This document shows positions 26,829 to 34,440 of a stretch of DNA of 64,000 nt, one piece after another. This DNA is from Streptomyces composti (GTDB lineage: Bacteria > Actinomycetota > Actinomycetes > Streptomycetales > Streptomycetaceae): positions 124,001 to 188,000 of the forward strand of contig NZ_JAATEM010000002.1 of assembly GCF_012034205.1 (NCBI RefSeq). Reading direction: 5' to 3'. A model generated the notes under the pieces. That model saw nothing but the letters and a program-made list of their open reading frames with translations. It had not been told where the DNA came from and ran no database searches. The first letter of the stretch is position 1, and every line of letters starts with the position of its first letter. A program made the position numbers and the translations under genes.

Positions 26829-26900
26829 TGGACGATACTGGGATTGAACCAGTGACCTCTTCCGTGTCAGGGAAGCGCTCTCCCGCTGAGCTAATCGTCC
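26829..26900 (-). tRNA. tRNA-Val (GAC)
   Basis: A 72-base cloverleaf is readable on the minus strand: acceptor GGACGAT with ATCGTCC, D-arm GCTC/GAGC, anticodon loop CTGACAC giving GAC, T-loop TTCAATC and discriminator A. CCA is not encoded. It is the most distal gene of a five-tRNA minus-strand cluster. Confidence 0.96.
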
Positions 26901-26946
26901 TCGGGGGTCACGGCCACGCGGTGGAGCGCGGGCCATGAGCACTGCG

Positions 26947-27018
26947 TGCGCGATACTGGGATTGAACCAGTGACCTCTTCCGTGTCAGGGAAGCGCTCTC
27001 CCGCTGAGCTAATCGCGC
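26947..27018 (-). tRNA. tRNA-Val (GAC), acceptor-stem variant
   Basis: The body is identical to the other two Val-GAC genes, but the acceptor stem is GCGCGAT with ATCGCGC instead of GGACGAT with ATCGTCC. Both changes are compensatory, so the stem is intact. Anticodon loop CTGACAC gives GAC; discriminator A. Confidence 0.95.
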
Positions 27019-27042
27019 TGGACGGATCCTCGTGGGATCCAG

Positions 27043-27114
27043 TGGACGATACTGGGATTGAACCAGTGACCTCTTCCGTGTCAGGGAAGCGCTCTCCCGC
27101 TGAGCTAATCGTCC
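27043..27114 (-). tRNA. tRNA-Val (GAC)
   Basis: This 72-base gene is identical to the copy at 26829-26900, including acceptor GGACGAT and anticodon GAC. Only four bases separate it from the tRNA-Cys gene upstream, so the two must be cut from one precursor. Confidence 0.96.
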
Positions 27115-27118
27115 TTGG

Positions 27119-27189
27119 AGGTGGAGACGGGATTTGAACCCGTGTAGACGGCTTTGCAGGCCGTTGCCTCGCCTCTCGGCCACTCCACC
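27119..27189 (-). tRNA. tRNA-Cys (GCA)
   Basis: A 71-base gene with acceptor GGTGGAG/CTCCACC, anticodon stem ACGGC/GCCGT around CTGCAAA (anticodon GCA), T-loop TTCAAAT and discriminator T (U in RNA), the known cysteine identity base. Confidence 0.96.
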
Positions 27190-27226
27190 CGGAGTGTAGG
27201 GGATCGGGCGGACCCCCTGTGCTGCG

Positions 27227-27299
27227 AGCGGACGACGAGGCTCGAACTCGCGACCTCAACCTTGGCAAGGTTGCGCTCTACCAACTGAGCTACGTCCGC
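27227..27299 (-). tRNA. tRNA-Gly (GCC)
   Basis: A 73-base gene with acceptor GCGGACG/CGTCCGC, D-loop AGTTGGTA, anticodon stem CAACC/GGTTG around TTGCCAA (anticodon GCC), T-loop TTCGAGC and discriminator T. It is the promoter-proximal gene of the minus-strand cluster. Confidence 0.96.
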
Positions 27300-27340
27300 C
27301 TGTCGTTTCGGTCCGCTTGCGCGTCCCGGCGACGAACTGA

Positions 27341-27368
27341 ACTCTAGCGGATTCCGGGGCCAGTACAA
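27341..27368 (-). promoter_or_regulatory. HrdB-type promoter of the five-tRNA cluster
   Basis: Read on the minus strand, TTGTAC (27363-27368) and TAGAGT (27341-27346) are separated by 16 bases. Transcription would start near 27334, about 35 bases before tRNA-Gly. A partial palindrome AAACGCGTTT (27369-27378) sits directly upstream. Confidence 0.65.
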
Positions 27369-27431
27369 AAACGCGTTTGTGCAGCGTGCTGCCCTGCGTC
27401 GCGTCACCGGCGCCCGCCCTACACTCGTGGC

Positions 27432-28484
27432 GTGCTCGACCTGCCACCTCTCGCCCGCTTCGGCAACCGTGTCGCCACCGGCCTGACCGACGTCACCGAT
27501 GACCCGGCGGCGCTGGACTCCCACGGTTTCTGGGCCGTCTGCGCGGACTTCGAGGGCCGTCTGACCTGCGCACGCTTCCGCGAGGTGCGCGAGCAGCCGG
27601 TGCCCGCGCCGGTGCCCGGCGCCTGGCGGGGGCCGGACGCCGGCGACTGGTCGACCTCCCTGGACCGCTCCGGGTACACGGCGGGCGTGCGGTACATCCG
27701 CGACCGGATAGCGGAGGGCGAGGTGTACCAGGCGAATCTCTGCCGGGTGCTGTCCGCGCCCGTCGCACCGGACAGCGACGTGGACGCCCTGACCTCCCTG
27801 CTGGCCCGCGGCAACCCGGCACCGTATGCAGGAACGATCCGTCTGCCGGGGCACGGCGTGGAGATCGCCACCGCCTCCCCCGAGCTGTTCCTGCGCCGCG
27901 ACGGCCGGGTCGTGGAGTCGGGGCCGATCAAGGGCACCGGGCGCACCGAGGCCGACCTCCTGGAGAAGGACTACGCCGAGAACGTGATGATCGTGGACCT
28001 GGTGCGCAACGACATCGGCCGGGTCTGCGCCACCGGCACCGTCACCGTGCCCGACCTGTGCGCCGTGGAGAAGCACCCCGGCCTGGTGCACCTGGTGTCG
28101 ACGGTGCGGGGGGAACTGCGTGCGGGAGCGGGCTGGCCCGAGCTGCTGGACGCCGCCTTCCCGCCCGGCTCGGTCACCGGCGCACCCAAGTCCAGCGCCA
28201 TGCGGATCATCGGCGACCTGGAGCCGGCACCCCGCGGACCGTACTGCGGCGGCATCGGGTGGGTGGACGCCGACCGGGGCACCGGCGAGCTGGCGGTGGG
28301 CATACGCACCTTCTGGATCGACCGGGACGCGGACGGCGGCGCCGTGCTGCGGTTCGGCACCGGCGCCGGGATCACCTGGGGGTCCGACCCCGAGCGGGAG
28401 TGGCGGGAGACCGAACTGAAGGCGTCCCGGCTGCTCGCGGTAGCGTCGGGCACATACGAGGTGAGTGAAGGGATCCCAGAGTGA
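27432..28484 (+). CDS. pabB: Aminodeoxychorismate synthase component I (chorismate-binding)
   Basis: The 350-residue protein has the chorismate-utilising enzyme signatures: SGPIKGTGRT, ENVMIVDLVRNDIGRV, VHLVSTVRGEL and FPPGSVTGAPK, then GPYCGGIGWVD and AVGIRTFWID. The N-terminal part is shorter than in typical 450-residue PabB or TrpE. It converts chorismate to 4-amino-4-deoxychorismate for folate or a p-aminobenzoate-derived metabolite. GTG 27432 lies six bases after TACACT (27420-27425), a plausible -10, so it may be leaderless. It overlaps pabC by four bases. No glutaminase subunit is adjacent. Confidence 0.9.
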   Translation: MLDLPPLARFGNRVATGLTDVTDDPAALDSHGFWAVCADFEGRLTCARFREVREQPVPAPVPGAWRGPDAGDWSTSLDRSGYTAGVRYIRDRIAEGEVYQANLCRVLSAPVAPDSDVDALTSLLARGNPAPYAGTIRLPGHGVEIATASPELFLRRDGRVVESGPIKGTGRTEADLLEKDYAENVMIVDLVRNDIGRVCATGTVTVPDLCAVEKHPGLVHLVSTVRGELRAGAGWPELLDAAFPPGSVTGAPKSSAMRIIGDLEPAPRGPYCGGIGWVDADRGTGELAVGIRTFWIDRDADGGAVLRFGTGAGITWGSDPEREWRETELKASRLLAVASGTYEVSEGIPE

Positions 28485-29302
28485 AGATCTGGCTCGACGG
28501 CGGGCTGCAGGACACCGAGTCCGCCCGCGTCTCCGTCTTCGACCACGGACTGACCGTGGGCGACGGCATCTTCGAGACGGTCAAGGCGGTCGACGGCCGC
28601 CCGTTCGCCCTCACCCGGCACCTCGACCGGCTCACCCGCTCCGCCCGCGGCCTCGGCCTGCCCGACCCCGACCTCGACGAGGTCCGCCGCGCCTGCACCG
28701 CCGTGCTGGAGGCCAACCCCATGCCGCTCGGCCGGCTGCGCATCACCTACACCGGCGGCCACGGACCGCTGGGCTCGGACCGCGGCGGGCACGGGACCAC
28801 CCTGGTCGTGGCCCTGGGCGAGACCAGCCGCCGCCCCGACTCCACGGCCGTCGTCACCGTCCCCTGGACCCGCAACGAGCGCGGCGCGCTGACCGGCCTG
28901 AAGACCACCTCCTACGCCGAGAACGTGGTGGCCCTCGCCCGGGCCCGCGAACGGGGCGCGAGCGAGGCGCTGTTCGGCAACACCGTCGGGCAGCTCTGCG
29001 AGGGCACCGGCTCCAACGTCTTCGTCGTCCTCGACGGCGAGATCCACACCCCGCCGCTCGCCTCCGGCTGCCTCGCCGGCATCACCCGGGCCCTGGTCAC
29101 CGAGTGGACCGGCGCCAAGGAGACCGACCTGCCGCTGGACGTGCTCCAGCGGGCCGACGAGATCTTCCTCACCTCCACCCTGCGCGATGTCCAGGCCGTC
29201 CACCGCGTCGACGACCGTGAACTGCCGGGCGCCCCGGGCCCGGTGACGGCCAAGGCCATGCGGACCTTCGACGAGCGCTCGGCGGCCGATCTCGACCCGT
29301 GA
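28481..29302 (+). CDS. pabC: Aminodeoxychorismate lyase (PLP fold-type IV)
   Basis: The 273-residue protein begins MKIWLDGG and has fold-type IV aminotransferase features: FDHGLTVGDGIFET, the PLP-Lys region LKTTSYAENVVAL, and GTGSNVFVV followed by PPLASGCLAGITR. Members are either aminodeoxychorismate lyases or branched-chain/D-amino-acid aminotransferases. The GTGA overlap with pabB strongly supports the lyase role, releasing pyruvate to give p-aminobenzoate. Its start codon is GTG 28481. The length is normal. Confidence 0.88.
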   Translation: MKIWLDGGLQDTESARVSVFDHGLTVGDGIFETVKAVDGRPFALTRHLDRLTRSARGLGLPDPDLDEVRRACTAVLEANPMPLGRLRITYTGGHGPLGSDRGGHGTTLVVALGETSRRPDSTAVVTVPWTRNERGALTGLKTTSYAENVVALARARERGASEALFGNTVGQLCEGTGSNVFVVLDGEIHTPPLASGCLAGITRALVTEWTGAKETDLPLDVLQRADEIFLTSTLRDVQAVHRVDDRELPGAPGPVTAKAMRTFDERSAADLDP

Positions 29303-29353
29303 GCCCGGCAATCGGCTGAAACCCGGGGCGCGGCAGTGGGTAGAACTGCCGTG

Positions 29354-30178
29354 ATGACCACGACCCTGCGGCCGGCCGAGCCGCTCCAGCAGAACCCCGA
29401 CGGCACGCGTTCACGCCGCTACCAGGTGTGCGTCAACAGCCGTCCCGTCGGCACGATCCACCTGGGCACGCACCCCGTCTTCGGCCCCTCGGCCGCCCGC
29501 ATCATGAGCCTGCGCATCGAGGAACCCGACCGCAGGCGCGGCCGGGGCACGGTGGCCGCGCTCGCCGCGGAGGAGGTCGTACGCGGCTGGGGCTGCCGCC
29601 GCATCGAGGTGACCGTTCCCGCAGACGCCGGGCCGGCCCTCCGGCTCGCCACGGCGCTCGGCTACGCCGTGCGCAACCGCGGTATGGAGAAGGCGCTCGG
29701 CGGCACCCCGCCCGCCCTGCCGGAGGGCAGCCGGGCGCGGGCCATGACCGAGGAGGAGTTCCGCCCCTGGCTGGCTCAGGGCCGGGAGGACTTCGCACGC
29801 CAGTGGATCGAGCGCGGCGTGCCGGAGGCCGAGGCACGCGCCAAGTCGGAGCGGGACCACGCCGAGCTGCTGCCCGAGGGGCGCGCCACCGAGGGCATGC
29901 TCTTCAGCGTCCTGGAGCACCAGGGCAGTGCCGTGGGCAACCTGTGGCTGTCGGTGCGCGGGGAGCAGGCCTTCGTCTTCGACGTGGAGACCCGGTCCGC
30001 CCACCGCGGCCGGGGCCACGGACGCTCCCTCATGCTGCTTGCGGAGGCGCAGGCCGTCGCGGCCGGCAAACGGACCATCGGGCTCAATGTCTTCGCGGGC
30101 AACACCCCGGCCGAGCGCCTCTACGCATCGCTCGGCTACCGGACCACGCGGTACGCGATGTACAAGCACCTGCTGTAG
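29354..30178 (+). CDS. Tandem GNAT-domain acetyltransferase
   Basis: The 274-residue protein contains two GNAT-like halves. The first (~30-115) has RIEEPDRRRGRGTVAALAAE, and the second (~160-274) has DVETRSAHRGRGHGRSLMLL and GNTPAERLYASLGYRTTRY. The second matches the acetyl-CoA motif better and may be the active half. ATG 29354 is taken because it follows TAGAAC (29341-29346), a possible -10, leaving a very short leader. The substrate is unknown; tandem GNAT proteins in actinobacteria include mycothiol synthase-like enzymes, but this one is too divergent to call that. Confidence 0.75.
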   Translation: MTTTLRPAEPLQQNPDGTRSRRYQVCVNSRPVGTIHLGTHPVFGPSAARIMSLRIEEPDRRRGRGTVAALAAEEVVRGWGCRRIEVTVPADAGPALRLATALGYAVRNRGMEKALGGTPPALPEGSRARAMTEEEFRPWLAQGREDFARQWIERGVPEAEARAKSERDHAELLPEGRATEGMLFSVLEHQGSAVGNLWLSVRGEQAFVFDVETRSAHRGRGHGRSLMLLAEAQAVAAGKRTIGLNVFAGNTPAERLYASLGYRTTRYAMYKHLL

Positions 30179-30212
30179 GTGCGGTGCGCGGTGGGGGAGG
30201 GGGCCGGCCGGT

Positions 30213-30728
30213 TCAGGCCCGCTCGGCGAGCAGACGGTCGGCGATCTGCTCGATGCGCTCGCGCAGCCCCTCCTGGCTCCTGCCCCCGTCCAGGCGCTCG
30301 CCCCCGATGACATAGGTCGGGGTGCCGGTCACCCCGATCGCCTTGCCCTCGGCCTGGTCCGCGTCGACGGCCAGGATGTGCCGCCCGTCGATCAGCGCGG
30401 TGTCGAACTCCTCGGCGTCCAGACCCAGCTCCCCGGCGACCTCGACCAGGAAGGGCTCGCCCTTGCGGCCCAGCTCCTCGACCTTCCCCAGCACCGCCTC
30501 GGCGTAGGCCCAGCCCTTCCCCTGCGCCAGCGCCTCCTCGGCGGCCTGGGCCGCGGCGAAGGCGTGCTTGTGCTTCTCCAGCGGGAAGTGGCGCAGCCGC
30601 AGTTCCAGACGGTCGCCGTACCGGGCGCGCAGGGCGCGCAGATCGCCGAGGGCGGTGCGGCAGTCCGAGCACTGCAGATCGCACCAGACGTCGAGGACGG
30701 GCACGGGGGTGGTGGAGGGGTCGCTCAT
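30213..30728 (-). CDS. DsbA-family thioredoxin-fold protein
   Basis: The protein is about 171 residues, MSDPSTTPVPVLDVWCDLQC onward. The redox motif is CSDC, early in the sequence as in DsbA/FrnE proteins, and the cis-proline loop is TGTPTYVIGG. An alpha-helical insert (~60-125) is typical. No signal peptide is seen, so it is probably a cytosolic oxidoreductase or disulfide isomerase rather than a periplasmic enzyme. ATG 30728 is preceded by GGGAG about eleven bases upstream. It converges with the tandem GNAT gene. Confidence 0.82.
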   Translation of the reverse strand: MSDPSTTPVPVLDVWCDLQCSDCRTALGDLRALRARYGDRLELRLRHFPLEKHKHAFAAAQAAEEALAQGKGWAYAEAVLGKVEELGRKGEPFLVEVAGELGLDAEEFDTALIDGRHILAVDADQAEGKAIGVTGTPTYVIGGERLDGGRSQEGLRERIEQIADRLLAERA

Positions 30729-30949
30729 GGGGCACAGTCTCCCAGCACCGCCCCCGTGACACCCAACCGGACCTGGCGTGATCCGGTCGGCGCGCGGTCC
30801 GGGGGCGTACTCCGGCACCGGCACCTGCGAAGGAGCCGACCCGGAGATGTCCCTGATCTCGGGCCCGAGCATGGCCGGGCGGGGGTGGGCGGGTGCAGGA
30901 TGGAAGGGACGAAGCGCGCACAGCGAACCACCCCTGCCGGGAGGACCGG

Positions 30950-31387
30950 ATGATTGCCGAGACCGTCTGCTCCGCCGTGTCCGCGGCAGGCCTGGGCATC
31001 GCGGCCGTCACCGCCTGGCGCAGGCGGTTCCTGGCCGCCGCCCGTATCGCCGCTTACGCACTCGTCCCGCTCGGCCTGGTCCTGACCGGCATCGTCGAGT
31101 GGGTGGCCGACACCGCGTTCAGCCCCACGGCCTGGGCCGGCTTCGGTCTGCTGGGCCTGTCCTGGGTGATCTTCATGATCACGCGAGCCGTGGAGCGCCG
31201 GCGCGGCGGCACCCGCAAGGAGCGCAAGGCGGCCAGGGCGGCCTCCCGGCCCGATGCGGTGGCCCCGGCGGCCTCCGCCCCCTCCCTCGCCGCGGGCTCC
31301 GGGCCCGCGACGCGGCAGAAGTCCGCGCCGAGCGACGACGACGACTTCAGCGACATCGAGGCCATCCTCAAGAAGCACGGCATCTGA
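30950..31387 (+). CDS. Small membrane protein with acidic C-terminal motif
   Basis: ATG 30950 follows GGGAGG by six bases. The 145-residue protein has about three hydrophobic segments (~5-20, 31-48 and 64-80), a basic cytosolic stretch (ERRRGGTRKERKAARAASR) and an Ala/Pro-rich linker. It ends in SDDDDFSDIEAILKKHGI, a short acidic helix that looks like a protein-docking tail. I do not recognise the family. It diverges from the DsbA-like gene by 221 bases. Confidence 0.75.
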   Translation: MIAETVCSAVSAAGLGIAAVTAWRRRFLAAARIAAYALVPLGLVLTGIVEWVADTAFSPTAWAGFGLLGLSWVIFMITRAVERRRGGTRKERKAARAASRPDAVAPAASAPSLAAGSGPATRQKSAPSDDDDFSDIEAILKKHGI

Positions 31388-31558
31388 CCTCGGGCAGCAC
31401 GCAAGCTGAGCGGGCGCCGGCCGAATCGTCACAGGGGATCGCGGAACGTCCGGAAACGATCACAACCCGAACCGTCGCCCACGCAATCGGCGATACGGCG
31501 TTCACTCGGCGCGTGGTGATCGCTCCCGCGGCGCGGGATGCGTCATCATCGCGGCGAG

Positions 31559-31711
31559 ATGCTGGACACGACACACAGCGATGCCGCGCCGCCTCAGGAC
31601 GAGCCGCGCGGCTGCCTCTTCGCCCTATCCCAGCCACCGCTGATGATCTTCCTGGCGGTGATCGGGTGTCTGCTGCTCACGGCTGCCCTGCACGACCTGC
31701 TGTGGCTGTGA
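31559..31711 (+). CDS. Small membrane protein (50 aa)
   Basis: ATG 31559 opens a 50-codon frame with a polar start (LDTTHSDAAPPQDEPRGCLF) and one strongly hydrophobic segment, LMIFLAVIGCLLLTAALHDL, near the C-terminus. The ribosome site is weak (GGCGAG). The hydrophobic helix in a compact frame argues for a real gene, but nothing else confirms it. It lies between the 145-residue membrane protein and the convergent CGNR gene. Confidence 0.5.
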   Translation: MLDTTHSDAAPPQDEPRGCLFALSQPPLMIFLAVIGCLLLTAALHDLLWL

Positions 31712-31786
31712 GCCGTACCCGCGGTTCCCGGCGTCACCCGTCGGGACCGCGTCGGCGGAGGCGACTCGCCGAGAGGGCGTGCCCGG

Positions 31787-32347
31787 TCAGCCCGCCGCTT
31801 CCTTGCGCCGGGCCCGGTAGGCGGCGACATGCAGCCGGTTGCCGCAGGTCCGGCTGTCGCAGTAGCGGCGCGAGCGGTTGCGGGAGAGGTCGACGAAGGC
31901 GTGCCGGCAGTCCGGGGCCTCGCAGCGGCGCAGCCGTTCCCGCTCGCCGGCGACCACGAAGAACGCCAGCGCCATCCCGCCGTCGGCGGCCAGGTGATCG
32001 GCGACCGAGGCGCCGGGCGCGAAGTAGTGGATGTGCCAGTCGTAGCCGTCGTGGTCCGTGAGGCGGGGTGTGGTGCCGGCCGCGGCGACCAGCTCGTTGA
32101 TCAGCCCGGCGGCGGTACGGGCGTCGGGAGCGGCGAAGATCGCGGCGAAGCGGGACCGGAGCCTGCGCACCGCCGACAGGTCGAGCTCCGTGAGGACTCC
32201 GACCTCGCTGATGTTGTGCTTCTGCACGAACTGCTCGAGCGCCGCGACGTCCGCCAGTCCGTCCGGCGCCGACTCGTCCTCCGGTGCGGTGTTCACCAGA
32301 TCCACCACGGCGTCCAGCGCACACCGGGTGTCATGGGTGATCAGCAC
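31787..32347 (-). CDS. CGNR zinc-finger / ABATE-domain regulator
   Basis: The 186-residue protein starts at GTG 32347, with GGGAG about seven bases upstream. An N-terminal ABATE-type stretch (CALDAVVDLVNTAPEDE) is followed by a helical middle. A C-terminal treble-clef zinc finger has RLRRCEAPDCRHAFVDLSRN followed by YCDSRTCGNRLHVAAYRARR, including the family motif CGNR. CGNR proteins are considered DNA-binding stress-related regulators. It lies downstream of ssgB on the same strand, but a terminator separates them. No target is suggested by the sequence. Confidence 0.88.
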   Translation of the reverse strand: MLITHDTRCALDAVVDLVNTAPEDESAPDGLADVAALEQFVQKHNISEVGVLTELDLSAVRRLRSRFAAIFAAPDARTAAGLINELVAAAGTTPRLTDHDGYDWHIHYFAPGASVADHLAADGGMALAFFVVAGERERLRRCEAPDCRHAFVDLSRNRSRRYCDSRTCGNRLHVAAYRARRKEAAG

Positions 32348-32706
32348 GATTCGCTCCCTGGCCTGGGGGTCGGGCGGGGCGCCCGCCGATGCTGGGGCGA
32401 TAGTAGTGGCTCGGAGGAGCACCCCACCGCCCTCGCTTCGCACATGGCATCGAATACAACGCCCGAACGAGCCCCGGCGTTCCCCCCGGGGGGTATCGGC
32501 CGGCCGCACCGGCATGGCGGACCGGCGGGGTGCCGGCACCCGGGCCCCTCTTCTCACTCTCCTTTCACTCTCCGTCACCGGCCCTGAGCAGCACAAGGGC
32601 GCCGGTCGCGGAAGTCCGCGGCCGGCGCCGGTGTGTGCCGTATGCGGCTGCTCGGGTCCGAGCCGTCTCCCCGAGTCGACGGCGCCGGGCAGCTTCGTGG
32701 CCTCGC
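32348..32706. other. Gap between ssgB and the CGNR gene (359 bp)
   Basis: Both flanking genes are on the minus strand. The gap holds the ssgB terminator (32598-32629) and must contain the CGNR promoter. No convincing ORF is seen in either strand; the frames that cross it begin without ribosome sites. Confidence 0.4.
32598..32629 (-). terminator. Hairpin terminator downstream of ssgB
   Basis: Fifteen base pairs (32598-32612 with 32615-32629, one G-U type wobble) surround a tight two-base loop. It lies 78 bases beyond the ssgB stop on the minus strand. Confidence 0.75.
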
Positions 32707-33120
32707 CTAGCTTTCGGCCAGGATGTGCGAGAGCTCCTGATCGAGATCGAAATGCCGGTGCTCCGTGCCCGGGGGCACGGCGGCGTCGGTGCGCTTCAGG
32801 AAGGACTCCAGGGCCCGCGCGGGGGCCTCGAGCAGAGCCTCACCCTCCGGGGAGCTCAGCGCGATGCAGACGACGCTCTGACCATGACTGCGCGACGGCC
32901 AGACGCGGACGTCGCCCGTGCCGGTGGGGCGGTGAAGTCCCTCGGCGAGGAGGTCGCGGGCGAACACCCACTCGACGGTCTCCTCGGCTCCGGTGTGGAA
33001 GGTGGCGTGCACGGCGTAGGGGTCGGCCGTGTCGTACCGCAGGCCTGCGGGGACAGGCAGGGAGGACTCGCTCGACACAACGAGGCGCAGGTGCAGCTCG
33101 CAGCTGACCGTGGTGTTCAT
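32707..33120 (-). CDS. ssgB: Sporulation and cell-division protein SsgB
   Basis: The 137-residue protein MNTTVSCELHLRLVVSSESS has the SALP family pattern (LPVPAGLRYDTADPYAVHAT, then EETVEWVFARDLLAEGL, VRVWPS and LSSPEGEALLEAPA) and matches SsgB by length and sequence as I know it. SsgB recruits FtsZ to future septum sites in sporulating aerial hyphae, together with SsgA. This gene strongly supports a sporulating streptomycete. The start is ATG 33120. The upstream region (33121-33311) has unusually AT-rich patches and a GTTT-containing segment that could be a stress-sigma promoter, as reported for S. coelicolor ssgB; I could not place the -10 box firmly. Confidence 0.95.
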   Translation of the reverse strand: MNTTVSCELHLRLVVSSESSLPVPAGLRYDTADPYAVHATFHTGAEETVEWVFARDLLAEGLHRPTGTGDVRVWPSRSHGQSVVCIALSSPEGEALLEAPARALESFLKRTDAAVPPGTEHRHFDLDQELSHILAES

Positions 33121-33311
33121 AAGCGCCAGGGCCTTTCGCTCAGTGTGCGCTCGGGGATTCGCACGTCGGCGAAATCGACATGCCACCTACGGTGCCGTTG
33201 TAAACCCCTCTGAGTGTTTTGCGTGCGTTTATGTAACTCGTCCGGCCGAGAGATCGTTCGGGCGGTGCGTCCATTCCGGTGATGTGAATCGCTCGGGTAG
33301 TGTTTGACCGT

Positions 33312-33794
33312 ATGAACACGGGGAGTGACAAGCGCGGTGAGGCGGCCCTGACCGCCGACCGGGCGGACCGACGGGAAGGGGCTGCGACGGGCGGGACGGC
33401 GGACCGGGGTCGCGAGGAGCGGGCGCTCGGCTCGCGGGCGCCGCAGTTCATCCGGGCGCGTCGCGGGCTGCACCTCAGCTGGCAGGTCGGCGTCTTCGTG
33501 ACCGGCCTGGCCGTCGTGGTGGCCGGAGTGATCATGCTGCCGCTGCCCGGGCCGGGCTGGGTGGTGATCTTCGCCGGCATGGCGATCTGGGGGACCGAGT
33601 TCGCCTGGGCCCAGCTGGTGCTGCGCTGGACCAAGCGCAAGGTCACCGAGGCGGCGCAGCGGGCCCTCGACCCCAAGGTGCGGCGCCGCAACATCATCCT
33701 GACCTCGGTCGGCCTGGTCGTCGCGGCCGTGCTGGCCGGGATCTACCTCTACAGATACGGCCTCGTCATGCCCTGGAAGATCAAGGACCAGTGA
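33312..33794 (+). CDS. PGPGW / TIGR02611-type membrane protein
   Basis: The 160-residue protein has a charged, disordered N-terminus (~1-55), a helix WQVGVFVTGLAVVVAGVIML followed by PLPGPGWVVIFAGMAIWG, and a third helix near the C-terminus (IILTSVGLVVAAVLAGIYLY). The PGPGW signature identifies a small conserved actinobacterial membrane family of unknown function. ATG 33312 is eight bases after TAGTGT (33298-33303), a plausible -10, so the leader is very short. It diverges from ssgB. Confidence 0.85.
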   Translation: MNTGSDKRGEAALTADRADRREGAATGGTADRGREERALGSRAPQFIRARRGLHLSWQVGVFVTGLAVVVAGVIMLPLPGPGWVVIFAGMAIWGTEFAWAQLVLRWTKRKVTEAAQRALDPKVRRRNIILTSVGLVVAAVLAGIYLYRYGLVMPWKIKDQ

Positions 33795-33802
33795 TCGGGG
33801 CC

Positions 33803-33825
33803 GGGGGCCGGGGCGGCCGGCCCCC
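33803..33825 (+). terminator. Hairpin after the PGPGW gene
   Basis: GGGGGCCGG (33803-33811) pairs with CCGGCCCCC (33817-33825) around a five-base loop, nine bases after the stop codon. Confidence 0.65.
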
Positions 33826-33854
33826 TGTGGTCACGAGCACCCCCTGACATGGGG

Positions 33855-33860
33855 TAATGT
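33855..33860 (+). promoter_or_regulatory. -10 box of tRNA-Val(CAC) gene 1
   Basis: TAATGT is a strong -10 hexamer 13 bases before the tRNA 5' end. A good -35 box at the standard distance is not obvious. Confidence 0.5.
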
Positions 33861-33873
33861 TCTTCCTGCGCCC

Positions 33874-33945
33874 GGGCGATTAGCTCAGTGGGAGAGCGCT
33901 TCGTTCACACCGAAGAGGTCACTGGTTCGAACCCAGTATCGCCCA
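33874..33945 (+). tRNA. tRNA-Val (CAC), copy 1
   Basis: A 72-base cloverleaf: acceptor GGGCGAT/ATCGCCC, D-stem GCTC/GAGC, anticodon stem CTTCG/CGAAG around TTCACAC (anticodon CAC), T-loop TTCGAAC, discriminator A. CAC reads GTG, a frequent valine codon in this GC-rich genome. Confidence 0.96.
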
Positions 33946-34440
33946 CCGGATCACAGCGGCCCGGCTCACCGAACGGTGAGCCGGGCCGCTGTGTCGTGTC
34001 CCGGGGCCCGCTGTCCCGTGCGACCGCGGCATGATCGCCGGCGGGGCTTCGCCGGCTCCCCGCAGGTCCCGGCGGTCCAGGCGGTCCCGGTGATCCCGGG
34101 GGTCCGCGCCGAGAGCCGAGAGGCTCCGGGAGGCGGAGGGGCGCACCCCGCCGCACGGACGCGAAAGTGACGCTCCGTTACGTATCCGGTGGCGGCGGAC
34201 CCGCTCTTACGGGCCGGAATTCACCGGCGGGTAATGATTCCCGGCGAAGATCCGGGCGCACGATCCGGCCGAATCCGCGGCCCATTTTGCAGAATGCCGC
34301 TTCGTCAGAACCCCAAGACGCGGGCGGACGACAGGATTCCGGGCGAATGGTCATGGCGGCGGCGGGATTTCTGGCGGATAGTCAGATCCGCGCGGAAAGG
34401 TTCCGGACACACTCCGGGGCCGGCCGGGCACACTCCGTCC
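33946..34440. other. Gap after tRNA-Val copy 1 (495 bp)
   Basis: It begins with the tRNA terminator (33952-33991) and continues into a less GC-rich stretch (about 34160-34400) with no convincing start codon. The minus-strand frame over 33905-34156 reads like collagen (Gly-Pro repeats) but runs through the tRNA gene and is an artefact of GGTCCC repeats. CACACT at 34429-34434 may be the -10 box of the next gene. Confidence 0.45.
33952..33993 (+). terminator. Perfect 20-bp hairpin after tRNA-Val copy 1
   Basis: Bases 33952-33971 pair perfectly with 33974-33993 around an AA loop. It starts seven bases after the tRNA 3' end and is among the strongest terminators in the window. Confidence 0.9.

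Noticed and set aside
26829..27114. Regular repeats resembling a CRISPR array or duplicated small proteins
   Set aside because: The repeated units are full tRNA-Val cloverleaves; the repeated peptide-like frames over them are translations of tRNA genes.
33905..34156. Collagen-like Gly-Pro repeats in a minus-strand frame
   Set aside because: The frame runs through the tRNA-Val gene and its terminator, and the repeats come from GGTCCC-rich noncoding DNA. No start with a ribosome site is present.
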